Notes under the pieces: generated by a model
Told to the model about the DNA's origin: nothing
The model's database searches: none
What the model saw: only the letters and a program-made list of their open reading frames with translations
Shown: positions 10,301 through 16,383 of the stretch, in pieces
Numbering within the stretch: the stretch's first letter is position 1
How the letters are laid out: each line of letters begins with the position of its first letter
IMG/VR virus record: IMGVR_UViG_3300042387_000412
Location: 1 to 23,191 of that record
DNA from: a virus
Strand: one strand, 5' to 3'
DNA length: 23,191 bases
Made by a program: the position numbers and the translations under genes

Positions 10301-10670
10301 TACTGGTTACTATACTGGAGCGACTGGAACTGCATATACTGCATACTTTATTGGTCCAGCATACACTGGTAATTACACTGGATTCTATACTGGATTCTAT
10401 ACAGGAACTGCATCATATACAGGTAATTATACTGGGTTTTATACTGGTAGTTTCACCAGTGCAGGTAACTTTACAGGATTCTATACAGGAACTGCTATAT
10501 ATACAGGGTTCTATACTGGTTTCTTTACTAGCGTTTATACTTCACCTGCATACGGTGGTTTCTTTACGGGTAATTATACTGGAACATTCGCGGGGACGTA
10601 TTCCGGAGCAACTGTGCTTTCCTCGAAGGACACAATATCAACGGTTAAACTTTGGATTAGGACTGCATAA
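7362..10670 (+). CDS. Giant Tyr/Gly/Thr/Pro repeat fibre-like protein (paralogue 1)
   Basis: An 1102-residue protein with three parts. Residues 1-259 form a non-repetitive head (motifs YTAGQYRLQATAP, GGTWQARYTLTDVANGG, FRNRIIDTNIGTYKLQ, LGTSTTDTREQVSP). Residues 260 to about 1082 are repeats built on aromatic-X-Gly-X, mostly 14-residue units of the type YTGFYTGPSTPGTP. A short tail closes with GTYSGATVLSSKDTISTVKL and WIRTA. The head and tail are closely shared with the next gene, so the pair arose by duplication. Internal variants include two copies of a LKWDVADLNG segment and a Pro/Gly-rich piece (FPGEPGPPI). The frame stays open through more than 2.4 kb of repeats, implying selection. There is no signal peptide or enzyme motif. 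Location after the baseplate genes suggests a fibre or surface decoration; the receptor and fold are unknown. SD-like AGG lies about 10 nt before the ATG. Confidence 0.82.
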   Translation: MNPLKVKASTTPITSAVFSGLEPLTNAEVQNYIANVITTKFATDTTGSGAAEINITTDNSGSGTSIGTFVDTDRTEATGTHPATGDITTTTYYVKQVTAPVSESVTARPVAWHSDGIRRMTDANLDGVLDTVISAFVSESEYTAGQYRLQATAPTGGTWQARYTLTDVANGGNTTTYLWQKTAASTVANDSLAPLKSNDANSLKIMTAAEIEQLVPNFRNRIIDTNIGTYKLQATAPGGGTWVELGTSTTDTREQVSPQNYVGNYTGTYSGAYGSPPYTSPFTSPGYSNNFSAGYTGPANYTGVFTGAGPTYTRSFSGVYTRTIVENFVTYSRAYTGSYTGPAYTTQRDGIPYSVDAPSYTGFYTGPSTSGETFTGFYTGPSTPAPSYTGFYTGPSTPAPSYTGFYTGPSTPGTPYTGFYTGPSTPGETFTGFYTGPSTPAPSYTGFYTGPSTPGTPYTGFYTADLTPAPAYTGFYTGPSTPATPYTGFYTGFYTLKWDVADLNGMPSGQIPAFFSGTYIGDSTPGTPYTGYYTGPSTPATPYTGYYTGDSTPGTPYTGYYTGPSTPGTSYTGFYTLKWDVADLNGFPSGQLPAFFIGYYTGGASPATPYTGFYSGTNPGGSFTGTYTGDGPPEQDFMGPILTPYVGNYSGSPVTQNYLGTYTGVPSLEFYEGYEPGPPIFPGEPGPPITNYRQALVPGNYSGWYTSTGPGIYTGFYQGVVPTIAEYTGFYTLVGNPTGPYTGYYTGDSTPGTPYTGVYSAQPVSKSFTGPSTPGTPYTGFYTGPSTPATPFTGFYSGPSTPGTPYTGFYTGSSTPGTPYTGFYTAQAVPKSFTGFYTGPSTPATPYTGFYSGPPIQPGTLVPRPGGAGPGDPGPLFVPTRYTGYYTGDSTPGTPYTGFYSGEPSPATPYTGFYTGPSTPATPYTGYYTGPSTPGTPYTGYYSGEPTPGTPYTGFYSGEPTPGTPYTGYYTGAPIPGTPYTGYYTGATGTAYTAYFIGPAYTGNYTGFYTGFYTGTASYTGNYTGFYTGSFTSAGNFTGFYTGTAIYTGFYTGFFTSVYTSPAYGGFFTGNYTGTFAGTYSGATVLSSKDTISTVKLWIRTA
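8832..8876 (+). repeat. 45-bp direct repeat, copy 1 (LKWDVADLNG segment)
   Basis: These 45 bases recur identically at 9075-9119, 243 bp (81 codons) downstream. The repeat encodes TGFYTLKWDVADLNG, a non-tetrad insertion; past the identical stretch the two copies stay similar (MPSGQIPAFF versus FPSGQLPAFF). This indicates segmental duplication of a longer block inside the array. Confidence 0.9.
9075..9119 (+). repeat. 45-bp direct repeat, copy 2 (LKWDVADLNG segment)
   Basis: Identical to 8832-8876 across 45 bases and in the same reading frame. Recombination between the two copies would remove or add exactly 81 codons without a frameshift. Confidence 0.9.
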
Positions 10671-10672
10671 CT

Positions 10673-13204
10673 ATGGTTCTTAGAATTAAATCTTCTGCGA
10701 CACCAGTAACCTCTGCAAATATGCAGGGGTTGCAGGCAATGTCTGTAGATGAAATCAAAAATTATGTAGCAAATATCCTAACAGTTTCCTTTGGTGCGAA
10801 TGCTGATGGTACAGGTACTGGTGAAATTAATATCACCACAAATAATACTGGCACAGGAACTGCAATCGGAACCTTTGTTGATACAGATCGTCAAGAGGCA
10901 ACAGGAACTCACCCAGCTACTGGTGCGATTGATACTGTAACATATTACGCAAAGCAGGTATCTGCTGCGGCGACTGAAAGTATTACTAATAGACCGATCA
11001 AATATTCCACTGACCGCATCAAAGAAATGTCTGATGCAGAAATTGATAGTGAATTGCTTGATTATGCTATTTCTGCGATGGTCGCCGAAAGTTCGTATAC
11101 TGCTGGACAATATCGTCTACAAGCAACTGCCCCCAGCGGTGGAACGTGGGTTTCTCGCTACACACTGACTGATGTTGCAAACGGTGGTAATACTCTTACT
11201 TACCTTTGGCAGAAAACTGCGGCGACTAGCACTCCAGATACAAGTCTTAAACCACTTAAACTGATCAATACCAAGGACATTAAAGAAATGTCCTCTGGCG
11301 AAATTCTGCAGATGCTACCAAGTTTCCGTAATAGAATTATTGATTCTGGTTTAGGGACATACAAGGTTCAATCTTCAACACCATCTGGCGGAACATGGGT
11401 CCAATTAGGAACTTCTACTACTGATACCAGAGAACAAATTTCGCCAAGTAACTATGTTGGTAACTATGTTGGTAACTTCAGTGGTAATTATGCTGGTGGA
11501 TATGTAGGTCCAGCAAACTACTCTGGTGGATACTCTGGCACTTTTGCAAATAACTTTAGTGGTGGATTTGTTGGTCCAGCAAACTATTCCGGAACATATT
11601 CTGGCACTTTTGCAAATAATTTCAGCGGCGGATTTGTTGGTCCAGCAAACTACTCTGGTGGATACTCTGGTAGTTATGCCAACAATTTCAGCGGCGGATA
11701 TATAGGTCCAGCAAACTATACGGGCAACTATGTCGGTAACTTTTCTGGTACATACTCAGGAGCCTATGCAGGCACTGCTCCATATTCCGGATCATACTCA
11801 CAAGGATTCAGCGGTAACTATGTTGGAGGTTATGTTGGACCTGCCCCATATTCTGGTTCATACTCACGAGGATTCAGTGGCAACTATGTTGGTGGTTACG
11901 TAGGTCCAGCAAACTACTCTGGTTCATATTCTCGTGGATTTAGCGGCAACTATGCTGGTGGTTATGCTGGCACTGCTCCATATTCCGGAACATATTCAGG
12001 AAACTTCAGCGGAACTTACCTAGGAACTTTTGCAGGTTCTAGAAACTATGCTGGTAACTATGCCAGCAACTTTAGTGGCAACTATACTGGATTCTTTGCT
12101 GGTTCGAGAAACTACGCTGGATCTTATGCAGGTAACTTCTCAGGAAACTATGTAGGTTTCTTCTCGGGTTCAAGAAACTATGCTGCATCCTATGCAGGTA
12201 ACTATCTCGGAACATATTCAAGAAACTTCTCTGGAACCTACCTAGGAAACTTTAGTGGCAACTATCTCGGATTCTATGCACCATTTTTCGGTGGTTTCGT
12301 TGGAACAGCATTTGCTGGTAACTATCTAGGAACTTATGCGAGTAACTTTAGTGGCAACTATCTCGGATCATTCAGCGGTAACTATCTTGGAAATTATGCT
12401 GGATCGAGAAACTATGCTGGTAACTATGCGGGAACATTTAGTGGAAACTATGTAGGTTTCTTCTCGGGTTCAAGAAACTATGCTGCATCCTATGCAGGTA
12501 ACTATAGTGGCAACTATCTTGGCACTTTCTCTGGTTCAAGAAACTATGCTGCTAATTATGCTGGCAACTATAGTGGAAACTATGTAGGGAACTTTACTGG
12601 TAACTATATTGGTCCCGCAAACTATACTGGATTCTATGCGGGTAACTACACTGGATTCTTTACTGGATTCTATGCAGGAACTGCTACATATACTGGAACA
12701 TATACAGGCAACTACACTGGGTTCTTTACTGGTAACTATATTGGTACAGCAAACTATACTGGAACATATACAGGCAACTACACTGGATTCTTTAGTGGAA
12801 ACTATATTGGTCCAGCAAACTATACAGGTAATTATGTTGGATTCTATGCGAGAATTTTTTCAGGATTCTATGCAGGAACTGCTACCTATACGGGTACATA
12901 CACTGGAAACTTTAGTGGCAACTATACTGGATTCTATGCAGGAACTGCCACATATACAGGAACCTATTCTGGGAACTTTACTGGCAACTATACAGGATTC
13001 TATCTAGGAAGTGCTACCTATACGGGTACATACACTGGGAACTTTACTGGCAACTATACAGGATTCTATCTAGGAACTGCAACATATACTGGTTTCTATA
13101 GCGGATCGTATACGCAGTCGTTTTCAGGAACCTATTCTGGTGCGACCATTCAAGCGACTAAAGACACCATCTCAACAGTATATTTGTGGGTAAAAACTGC
13201 ATAA
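10673..13204 (+). CDS. Giant Tyr/Gly/Asn/Ser repeat fibre-like protein (paralogue 2)
   Basis: An 843-residue protein starting two bases after the stop of paralogue 1, with AGGA at 10659-10662. Its first 259 residues align with paralogue 1 throughout (IGTFVDTDRQEATGTHPATG, YTAGQYRLQATAPSGGTW, RYTLTDVANGGNT, FRNRIIDSGLGTYKVQ), and the tail is nearly the same (GTYSGATIQATKDTISTV, then YLWVKTA). The middle (260 to about 823) is also aromatic-X-Gly-X but without the Pro/Ser/Thr spacers: units such as NYVGNFSG, NYAGGYVGPANYSG and GSRNYAGNYAG. Head and tail are therefore conserved while the repeat core has been replaced or has diverged. It is probably a fibre or decoration protein made together with paralogue 1. 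There is no signal peptide or catalytic motif. Confidence 0.82.
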   Translation: MVLRIKSSATPVTSANMQGLQAMSVDEIKNYVANILTVSFGANADGTGTGEINITTNNTGTGTAIGTFVDTDRQEATGTHPATGAIDTVTYYAKQVSAAATESITNRPIKYSTDRIKEMSDAEIDSELLDYAISAMVAESSYTAGQYRLQATAPSGGTWVSRYTLTDVANGGNTLTYLWQKTAATSTPDTSLKPLKLINTKDIKEMSSGEILQMLPSFRNRIIDSGLGTYKVQSSTPSGGTWVQLGTSTTDTREQISPSNYVGNYVGNFSGNYAGGYVGPANYSGGYSGTFANNFSGGFVGPANYSGTYSGTFANNFSGGFVGPANYSGGYSGSYANNFSGGYIGPANYTGNYVGNFSGTYSGAYAGTAPYSGSYSQGFSGNYVGGYVGPAPYSGSYSRGFSGNYVGGYVGPANYSGSYSRGFSGNYAGGYAGTAPYSGTYSGNFSGTYLGTFAGSRNYAGNYASNFSGNYTGFFAGSRNYAGSYAGNFSGNYVGFFSGSRNYAASYAGNYLGTYSRNFSGTYLGNFSGNYLGFYAPFFGGFVGTAFAGNYLGTYASNFSGNYLGSFSGNYLGNYAGSRNYAGNYAGTFSGNYVGFFSGSRNYAASYAGNYSGNYLGTFSGSRNYAANYAGNYSGNYVGNFTGNYIGPANYTGFYAGNYTGFFTGFYAGTATYTGTYTGNYTGFFTGNYIGTANYTGTYTGNYTGFFSGNYIGPANYTGNYVGFYARIFSGFYAGTATYTGTYTGNFSGNYTGFYAGTATYTGTYSGNFTGNYTGFYLGSATYTGTYTGNFTGNYTGFYLGTATYTGFYSGSYTQSFSGTYSGATIQATKDTISTVYLWVKTA
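12143..12205 (+). repeat. 63-bp direct repeat, copy 1
   Basis: These 63 bases recur identically at 12443-12505, exactly 300 bp (100 codons) away and in frame. They encode the segment GNYVGFFSGSRNYAASYAGN plus the following Tyr. This is a recent-looking internal duplication in the repeat core. Confidence 0.9.
12443..12505 (+). repeat. 63-bp direct repeat, copy 2
   Basis: Identical to 12143-12205. The exact 100-codon spacing means recombination between the copies changes fibre length without breaking the frame. Confidence 0.9.
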
Positions 13205-13209
13205 ATCTA

Positions 13210-13238
13210 TTGACTTTGTAGCAATTATTATATATACT
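13210..13238 (+). promoter_or_regulatory. Sigma70-type promoter (TTGACT, 17 bp, TATACT)
   Basis: A -35 box TTGACT (13210-13215) and a -10 box TATACT (13233-13238) are separated by exactly 17 bp, each with five of six consensus bases. They lie in the 69-bp gap between the repeat protein and the next + strand gene. The predicted start is near 13245. It sits immediately upstream of the three-gene + operon of the accessory island, so those genes could be transcribed by unmodified host polymerase, as early or middle genes are in T4-like phages. Confidence 0.7.
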
Positions 13239-13273
13239 GTTACCATGACTATTATTTCTAATGGAGAATTGAA

Positions 13274-13744
13274 TTGATTAATACCTCACCTGTAGTTACC
13301 CGTAAGATCGAAAATCCTTATTGGGCGAATAAAGAACGTCAGCATATCATCGCTGAGTTTTTCTATCCTGACACTAATAAGCGTGTTACTGCATCCATCA
13401 TGAATGATGGTAGCAATCGTGATTACGAAGAAGTGATGCGTCTCTATAGTATCGGGCAGATCGATGCCAATACTGATCGGCGCATGGAAGAACGAAATAA
13501 TCAAATAAAGCAAAACCTTGAACGTCAGAAGGTAGACAAGACTCGCGTGCAACAAGAACAATTGTTTGCTGCTAAGTTGGATGCCTTCGAACTTGATATA
13601 GTTAAAAACTCTAAGAATCGCGATTTAAAATCTAAGATTCGCAAGTCTAAGACGTTTATGGAAGTCACTGCATACACAGTAATGTTACTGATGCAAGAAG
13701 AAGCGAATACTGCTATTGCGCAAGAAGCAGTTGATGCCGAATAA
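13274..13744 (+). CDS. Charged helical protein of unknown function (TTG start)
   Basis: A 156-residue protein. The only usable start in frame is TTG at 13274: the frame is closed by a TAA at 13259-13261, and GGAG at 13263-13266 is spaced seven bases from the TTG. The N-terminal part (NPYWANKERQHIIAEFFYPD, residues 14-33) looks like a small beta domain followed by an acidic segment (NDGSNRDYEEVMRLYSIGQI). Residues 70-105 are highly charged and probably coiled coil. The C-terminal third (SKNRDLKSKIRKSKTFMEVT) is helical. I recall similar hypothetical proteins among marine T4-like phage structural genes but no assigned function. It is the first gene behind the sigma70-type promoter and overlaps the glycosyltransferase-like gene by 11 nt. 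An assembly or chaperone role for the fibres is possible but unsupported. Confidence 0.75.
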   Translation: MINTSPVVTRKIENPYWANKERQHIIAEFFYPDTNKRVTASIMNDGSNRDYEEVMRLYSIGQIDANTDRRMEERNNQIKQNLERQKVDKTRVQQEQLFAAKLDAFELDIVKNSKNRDLKSKIRKSKTFMEVTAYTVMLLMQEEANTAIAQEAVDAE

Positions 13745-14429
13745 TGGATTCCTGTACGTTGCCACAATCCGCAAAGGTTACTACAGGGCAGCAAGAAACT
13801 CGGCAATTTCTTTAAAAGATTATTTTCCAGATGCAAATATCACATTCTTCACCCAAGAAGAATGGGTGCAACCAGATGATTATGAAATTTTTGATAATGT
13901 AATTACCGAAAATGTTCCTCGCGATAAACGAGCAAAACTTTGGGCGCTCGATCAGACTCCGTATGACTTGACAGTTTATATGGACTGTGATACTGAAGTC
14001 GAACACGAAGACATCCAAAAGATTTTTGATCAGATCCCAGAGGATACCGATGTTATCTTCACTGCCAATCGTCCGTATAACGCAGCACTGACCAAGTTAT
14101 CCGAGACAGAAGAAATGACTGAGCATTGTGGGTTGTTTGTCTATCGGAATAATCCACAAACCTTAGAGATGATGCGTGCTTGGTATGACGAGTATTGGGC
14201 GCAAAATAAACCAGAATGGGATCGCAAACATTATCCAAAATCTGCCTTGCAGTGGGATACGTTTACGATGTGGAGACTCCTCAACCAGTTTGATTTTGGG
14301 GTAAAGGCAGGTCGGTTTCCCGACCCAGATGCTCGATGGAATTTTGTCGCTGGATATAAAGAAGAAGAACTCCAAGGACAACCGAGAGTGATTTATCATT
14401 ATACTATCCCGCACGGTATGTTAGATTAA
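13734..14429 (+). CDS. Glycosyltransferase-like protein with DCD motif (GT-A type)
   Basis: A 231-residue protein. I chose ATG 13734, which overlaps the preceding stop by 11 nt; the earlier TTG at 13716 is possible but lies deep in the upstream gene. The N-terminus (GFLYVATIRKGYYRAARNSA) resembles the first strand and helix of GT-A nucleotide-sugar enzymes. Residues 81-87 (VYMDCDT) give a DxD-type metal and nucleotide-sugar motif at D84/D86. Later features (EHCGLFVYRNNPQTLEM, WDTFTMWRLLNQF, VIYHYTIPHG) suit the acceptor half of small family-8-like enzymes. It differs from the four minus-strand glycosyltransferases apart from the shared fold logic, so it is a separate lineage. It shares an operon with the oxygenase-like gene 10 nt downstream. 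Sugar and acceptor are unknown. Confidence 0.7.
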   Translation: MPNNGFLYVATIRKGYYRAARNSAISLKDYFPDANITFFTQEEWVQPDDYEIFDNVITENVPRDKRAKLWALDQTPYDLTVYMDCDTEVEHEDIQKIFDQIPEDTDVIFTANRPYNAALTKLSETEEMTEHCGLFVYRNNPQTLEMMRAWYDEYWAQNKPEWDRKHYPKSALQWDTFTMWRLLNQFDFGVKAGRFPDPDARWNFVAGYKEEELQGQPRVIYHYTIPHGMLD

Positions 14430-14439
14430 GGATTATCAA

Positions 14440-15117
14440 ATGTTGAAATTTACAAATTCAGTCTCAAAAGATCTTACAGATATTTTAGACCCGTTCACAG
14501 AATGGTTCTTCCAACAGAACGATCAACATCTAGTTCTCGGACCTGAAGATATGCAAGCAAAACGTCGCGGCGGACTGAATGTGGACACTGCTACTGATGA
14601 GCAGTATATGAATCATATCGTCAATAAGGGACACAATCATGTTGGATTTCCTGATGTTGCATGGTGCACTGACATGTCTCAGGCACATGGACAACCATGG
14701 TTCCCTTCTGAATATGGCAGAAGGCAGCAAGAAACAAATTCTGAATTAATAAATTATCTCGGTGCTAGAAATAATGCGGTCTTCACATATTATCCAGAAG
14801 ATGGGTTTATGGGATGGCACACTAATTGGAATGCGTCTGGTTATAATATTCTCATTACATATAACTCAGAAGAAAATGGCGGATTTTTCAGATATCTCGA
14901 TCCTGTAACAAAAGAAGTTGTCACTATGGTCGATCCAAAGGGATGGTCATGCAAGGTTGGTCACTTCGGCGATCGCAGCGATCCAAACAAAATCGTATAT
15001 CACTGCTGTGGTAATACTGCGAAGAGATTGACACTAGGATATGTTGTACCGCATCTAGAAATCTGGCGCTCAATGATTGAAGACATAAGCGGCGAGGATG
15101 CCTCTCACTTTTCCTGA
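14440..15117 (+). CDS. Probable double-stranded beta-helix protein, 2OG-Fe(II) oxygenase-like (HxN variant)
   Basis: A 225-residue protein with AAGGA at 14428-14432, seven bases before the ATG. The core pattern is FTYYPEDGFMGWHTNWNASG, with H127-T-N129, followed by NILITYNSEENGGFFRYLD, then KIVYHCC (H188) and KRLTLGYVV (R196). This is the order expected for a jelly-roll 2OG-Fe(II) oxygenase: HxD, distal His, then Arg binding 2-oxoglutarate. I recall related proteins with the GWHTNWN signature in marine phages. The usual HxD aspartate is Asn here, so catalysis is uncertain; it may be a divergent oxygenase or a non-catalytic cupin. Possible substrates are proteins or surface sugars. The final 13 bases overlap the end of a convergent minus-strand gene. 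Confidence 0.6.
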   Translation: MLKFTNSVSKDLTDILDPFTEWFFQQNDQHLVLGPEDMQAKRRGGLNVDTATDEQYMNHIVNKGHNHVGFPDVAWCTDMSQAHGQPWFPSEYGRRQQETNSELINYLGARNNAVFTYYPEDGFMGWHTNWNASGYNILITYNSEENGGFFRYLDPVTKEVVTMVDPKGWSCKVGHFGDRSDPNKIVYHCCGNTAKRLTLGYVVPHLEIWRSMIEDISGEDASHFS

Positions 15118-15725
15118 GTGCTTTTAACCTCACTATATTTTGCGAGTAGATCTTCCAGAATAGTCAACTGTTCATGCATTTTTTCAATATCATCTAATAA
15201 CTTAGGAACTGCAATTCTTGCTCGCTCGAGGATTGCAGTTTCATAGTTTTTAATTCCAACATTTGTAGCAGACTTAATTCGACGGTTTCTAAATAATGTT
15301 TTAATTTTACTAATTAACGATGGAATTTTTGGTGTCATGTTTAATTGAATCATGTGTTGATTGTTGCGCTGATCAGTTGCCTGTTGCCGCATCTTTACAA
15401 TTTGTTCTTCTTTTGCTCTTTCCGCTGCTTCTTTTTCACGTGTAAGTCTTTGGTTTTCTTCGCGTAAATTTTGCAACTCAGCAGAAATTCTAGATTCCTC
15501 TTCTGCTTTCTTTCGCTGCAATTCTTCATATTTTTCTTGTGCGATTCTTCCCTTCTCAAGTTCTTCTTGAGAAGGTTCAATAATTTCAACTTCAACAATT
15601 TCTTCTTGGAAATTTCCTTCGATCCACTCCTCCACAACCACTTCCTCGGGTGGAGGCGGCACTGACACTAAAGGTTCTGGAATATAATCTTGCGGAGGTG
15701 GTGCGACGACTCTTGCTCTACCCAT
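15105..15725 (-). CDS. Proline-rich coiled-coil protein of unknown function
   Basis: A 206-residue protein, last in the minus-strand operon, with AGGGA upstream of the ATG at 15725 and one base separating it from the methyltransferase stop. Residues 1-30 are Pro-rich and acidic (VAPPPQDYIPEPLVSVPPPP), residues 31-50 are strongly acidic, about 52-120 form a long Glu/Lys/Arg/Gln coiled coil, 128-150 are basic (KIPSLISKIKTLFRNRRIKS), and a second helical stretch covers 168-200. The architecture resembles scaffolds or rod-like virion or assembly proteins rather than an enzyme. No family is recognised. Its 3' end overlaps the convergent + gene by 13 bp. Confidence 0.7.
   Translation of the reverse strand: MGRARVVAPPPQDYIPEPLVSVPPPPEEVVVEEWIEGNFQEEIVEVEIIEPSQEELEKGRIAQEKYEELQRKKAEEESRISAELQNLREENQRLTREKEAAERAKEEQIVKMRQQATDQRNNQHMIQLNMTPKIPSLISKIKTLFRNRRIKSATNVGIKNYETAILERARIAVPKLLDDIEKMHEQLTILEDLLAKYSEVKSTQEK
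15551..15575. repeat. Perfect 10-bp inverted repeat with 5-nt loop
   Basis: CCTTCTCAAG at 15551-15560 pairs with CTTGAGAAGG at 15566-15575 around the loop TTCTT. It lies inside the coiled-coil coding region. Neither strand has a T-run after the stem, so it does not look like a standard intrinsic terminator. It may be a chance result of Glu/Lys-rich coding. Confidence 0.55.
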
Positions 15726-15726
15726 A

Positions 15727-16383
15727 TTATTTTTTCCCTATTACCATGAAGCGGTCGAACTCGACCTTACCATCCCAACTGTAATATGACTGCTTAATAG
15801 ATCCCTTGTAGAAAACATCAGTAACTCCAATATTCTCGATGTGCTCTTCAATCGTTGGTACGCAATTAATACCATACATTTCTTTGAATACATTTGACGA
15901 TTGGCAGGCAAAAATACAATCTGGGTTTGCAGTTGTCATTTTCTTGAGGGGGTACATGGTCTCACAACAAAGAGAAATAACAACATCTGTTTCTAGTGCA
16001 TTGATATCATGATATGCAAACGGAATATCCCAATTGATGTGATTTAACTCAACACCCGTGTTGGAATAATACCTATTAAACACTTTAGAGAGTTCCAATG
16101 CATCTTTGTCGATATCGATTAAATTAATTTTCTTGACGTTTAGATTTTCGCATAACAATGGAACGAGCGGAAACCCCAACCAAGAATTCAAAACCGTAAT
16201 ATTTAATTGCTTGGTTACATCTACGCATTTCTGCAATTCTTCTACCAACCAGATAGCAGCATCCATAGTATTTGGATTCAAAGACTTACGAAAGTCTTCG
16301 TGTTTAAACGGCATTTCGTGATTGATCTTTTCTAGACCTTCACCCCAATAACGATAGTTGTTTAAGTAATTATAATTTAACAT
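15727..16383 (-). CDS. Probable SAM-dependent methyltransferase (class I, divergent)
   Basis: A 218-residue protein. ATG 16383 is preferred over ATG 16407 because a GGAAAG sits about eight bases upstream, and it leaves a short 14-bp overlap with the preceding gene. Residues 62-70 (ITVLNSWLG) occupy the place of Rossmann motif I, though lacking the usual GxGxG; LIDIDKD (88-94) is the acidic loop after the second strand; DVVISLCCETMYPL (123-136) fits motif IV; and the end, FDRFMVIGKK, resembles a final strand. An N-terminal segment (NYRYWGEGLEKINHE) may cover the active site. The substrate is unknown; the position between glycosyltransferases and a coiled-coil protein suggests sugar or protein methylation. 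The fold call is moderate because motif I is degenerate. Confidence 0.6.
   Translation of the reverse strand: MLNYNYLNNYRYWGEGLEKINHEMPFKHEDFRKSLNPNTMDAAIWLVEELQKCVDVTKQLNITVLNSWLGFPLVPLLCENLNVKKINLIDIDKDALELSKVFNRYYSNTGVELNHINWDIPFAYHDINALETDVVISLCCETMYPLKKMTTANPDCIFACQSSNVFKEMYGINCVPTIEEHIENIGVTDVFYKGSIKQSYYSWDGKVEFDRFMVIGKK

Larger units (their letters stand above)
8139..10609 (+). repeat. In-gene tandem repeat tract: 14-residue (42-bp) YTGFYTGPSTPxTP units
   Basis: From residue 260 of the 1102-aa protein almost every segment reuses [YF]TG blocks. The clearest 42-bp units run from about 8439 to 10320, coding YTGFYTG followed by a PSTPGTP, PSTPAPS, PSTPATP, DSTPGTP or EPTPGTP spacer. The last part (about 10360-10609) drops the Pro/Ser/Thr spacers and becomes nearly pure YTGFYTG/NYTG tetrads. 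Neighbouring units are close to identical at the nucleotide level, with mostly third-position changes, so the tract should be prone to unequal recombination. Being coding, direct and without spacers, it is not a CRISPR array. Confidence 0.92.
11450..13142 (+). repeat. In-gene aromatic-X-Gly-X tetrapeptide repeat tract
   Basis: Starting at residue 260 of the 843-aa protein, the sequence is a near-continuous series of four-residue units with Tyr or Phe at position 1, Gly at position 3 and small or polar residues at 2 and 4 (NYSGNYVGNFSG type), punctuated by GPAN, GTAP or GSRN spacers. The tract is compositionally graded: Ser/Val/Ala versions come first, Leu versions in the middle (NYLGTF) and Thr versions at the end (YTGNYTGFYAGTATYTG), which resemble the end of paralogue 1. 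Confidence 0.9.

Noticed and set aside
8439-10320. Regularly spaced repeats resembling a CRISPR array
   Set aside because: The repeats are contiguous, in frame, coding and without unique spacers. No cas genes are present.
9916-10683. A 255-codon open frame on + in another phase across the repeat gene, and similar long frames at 8407-8760 and 9470-10063
   Set aside because: These are by-products of the 42-bp repeats, which lack stops in several phases. They have low-complexity His/Leu/Gln or Trp/Ser/Arg content, no separate ribosome binding site, and lie wholly within the better-supported repeat gene.
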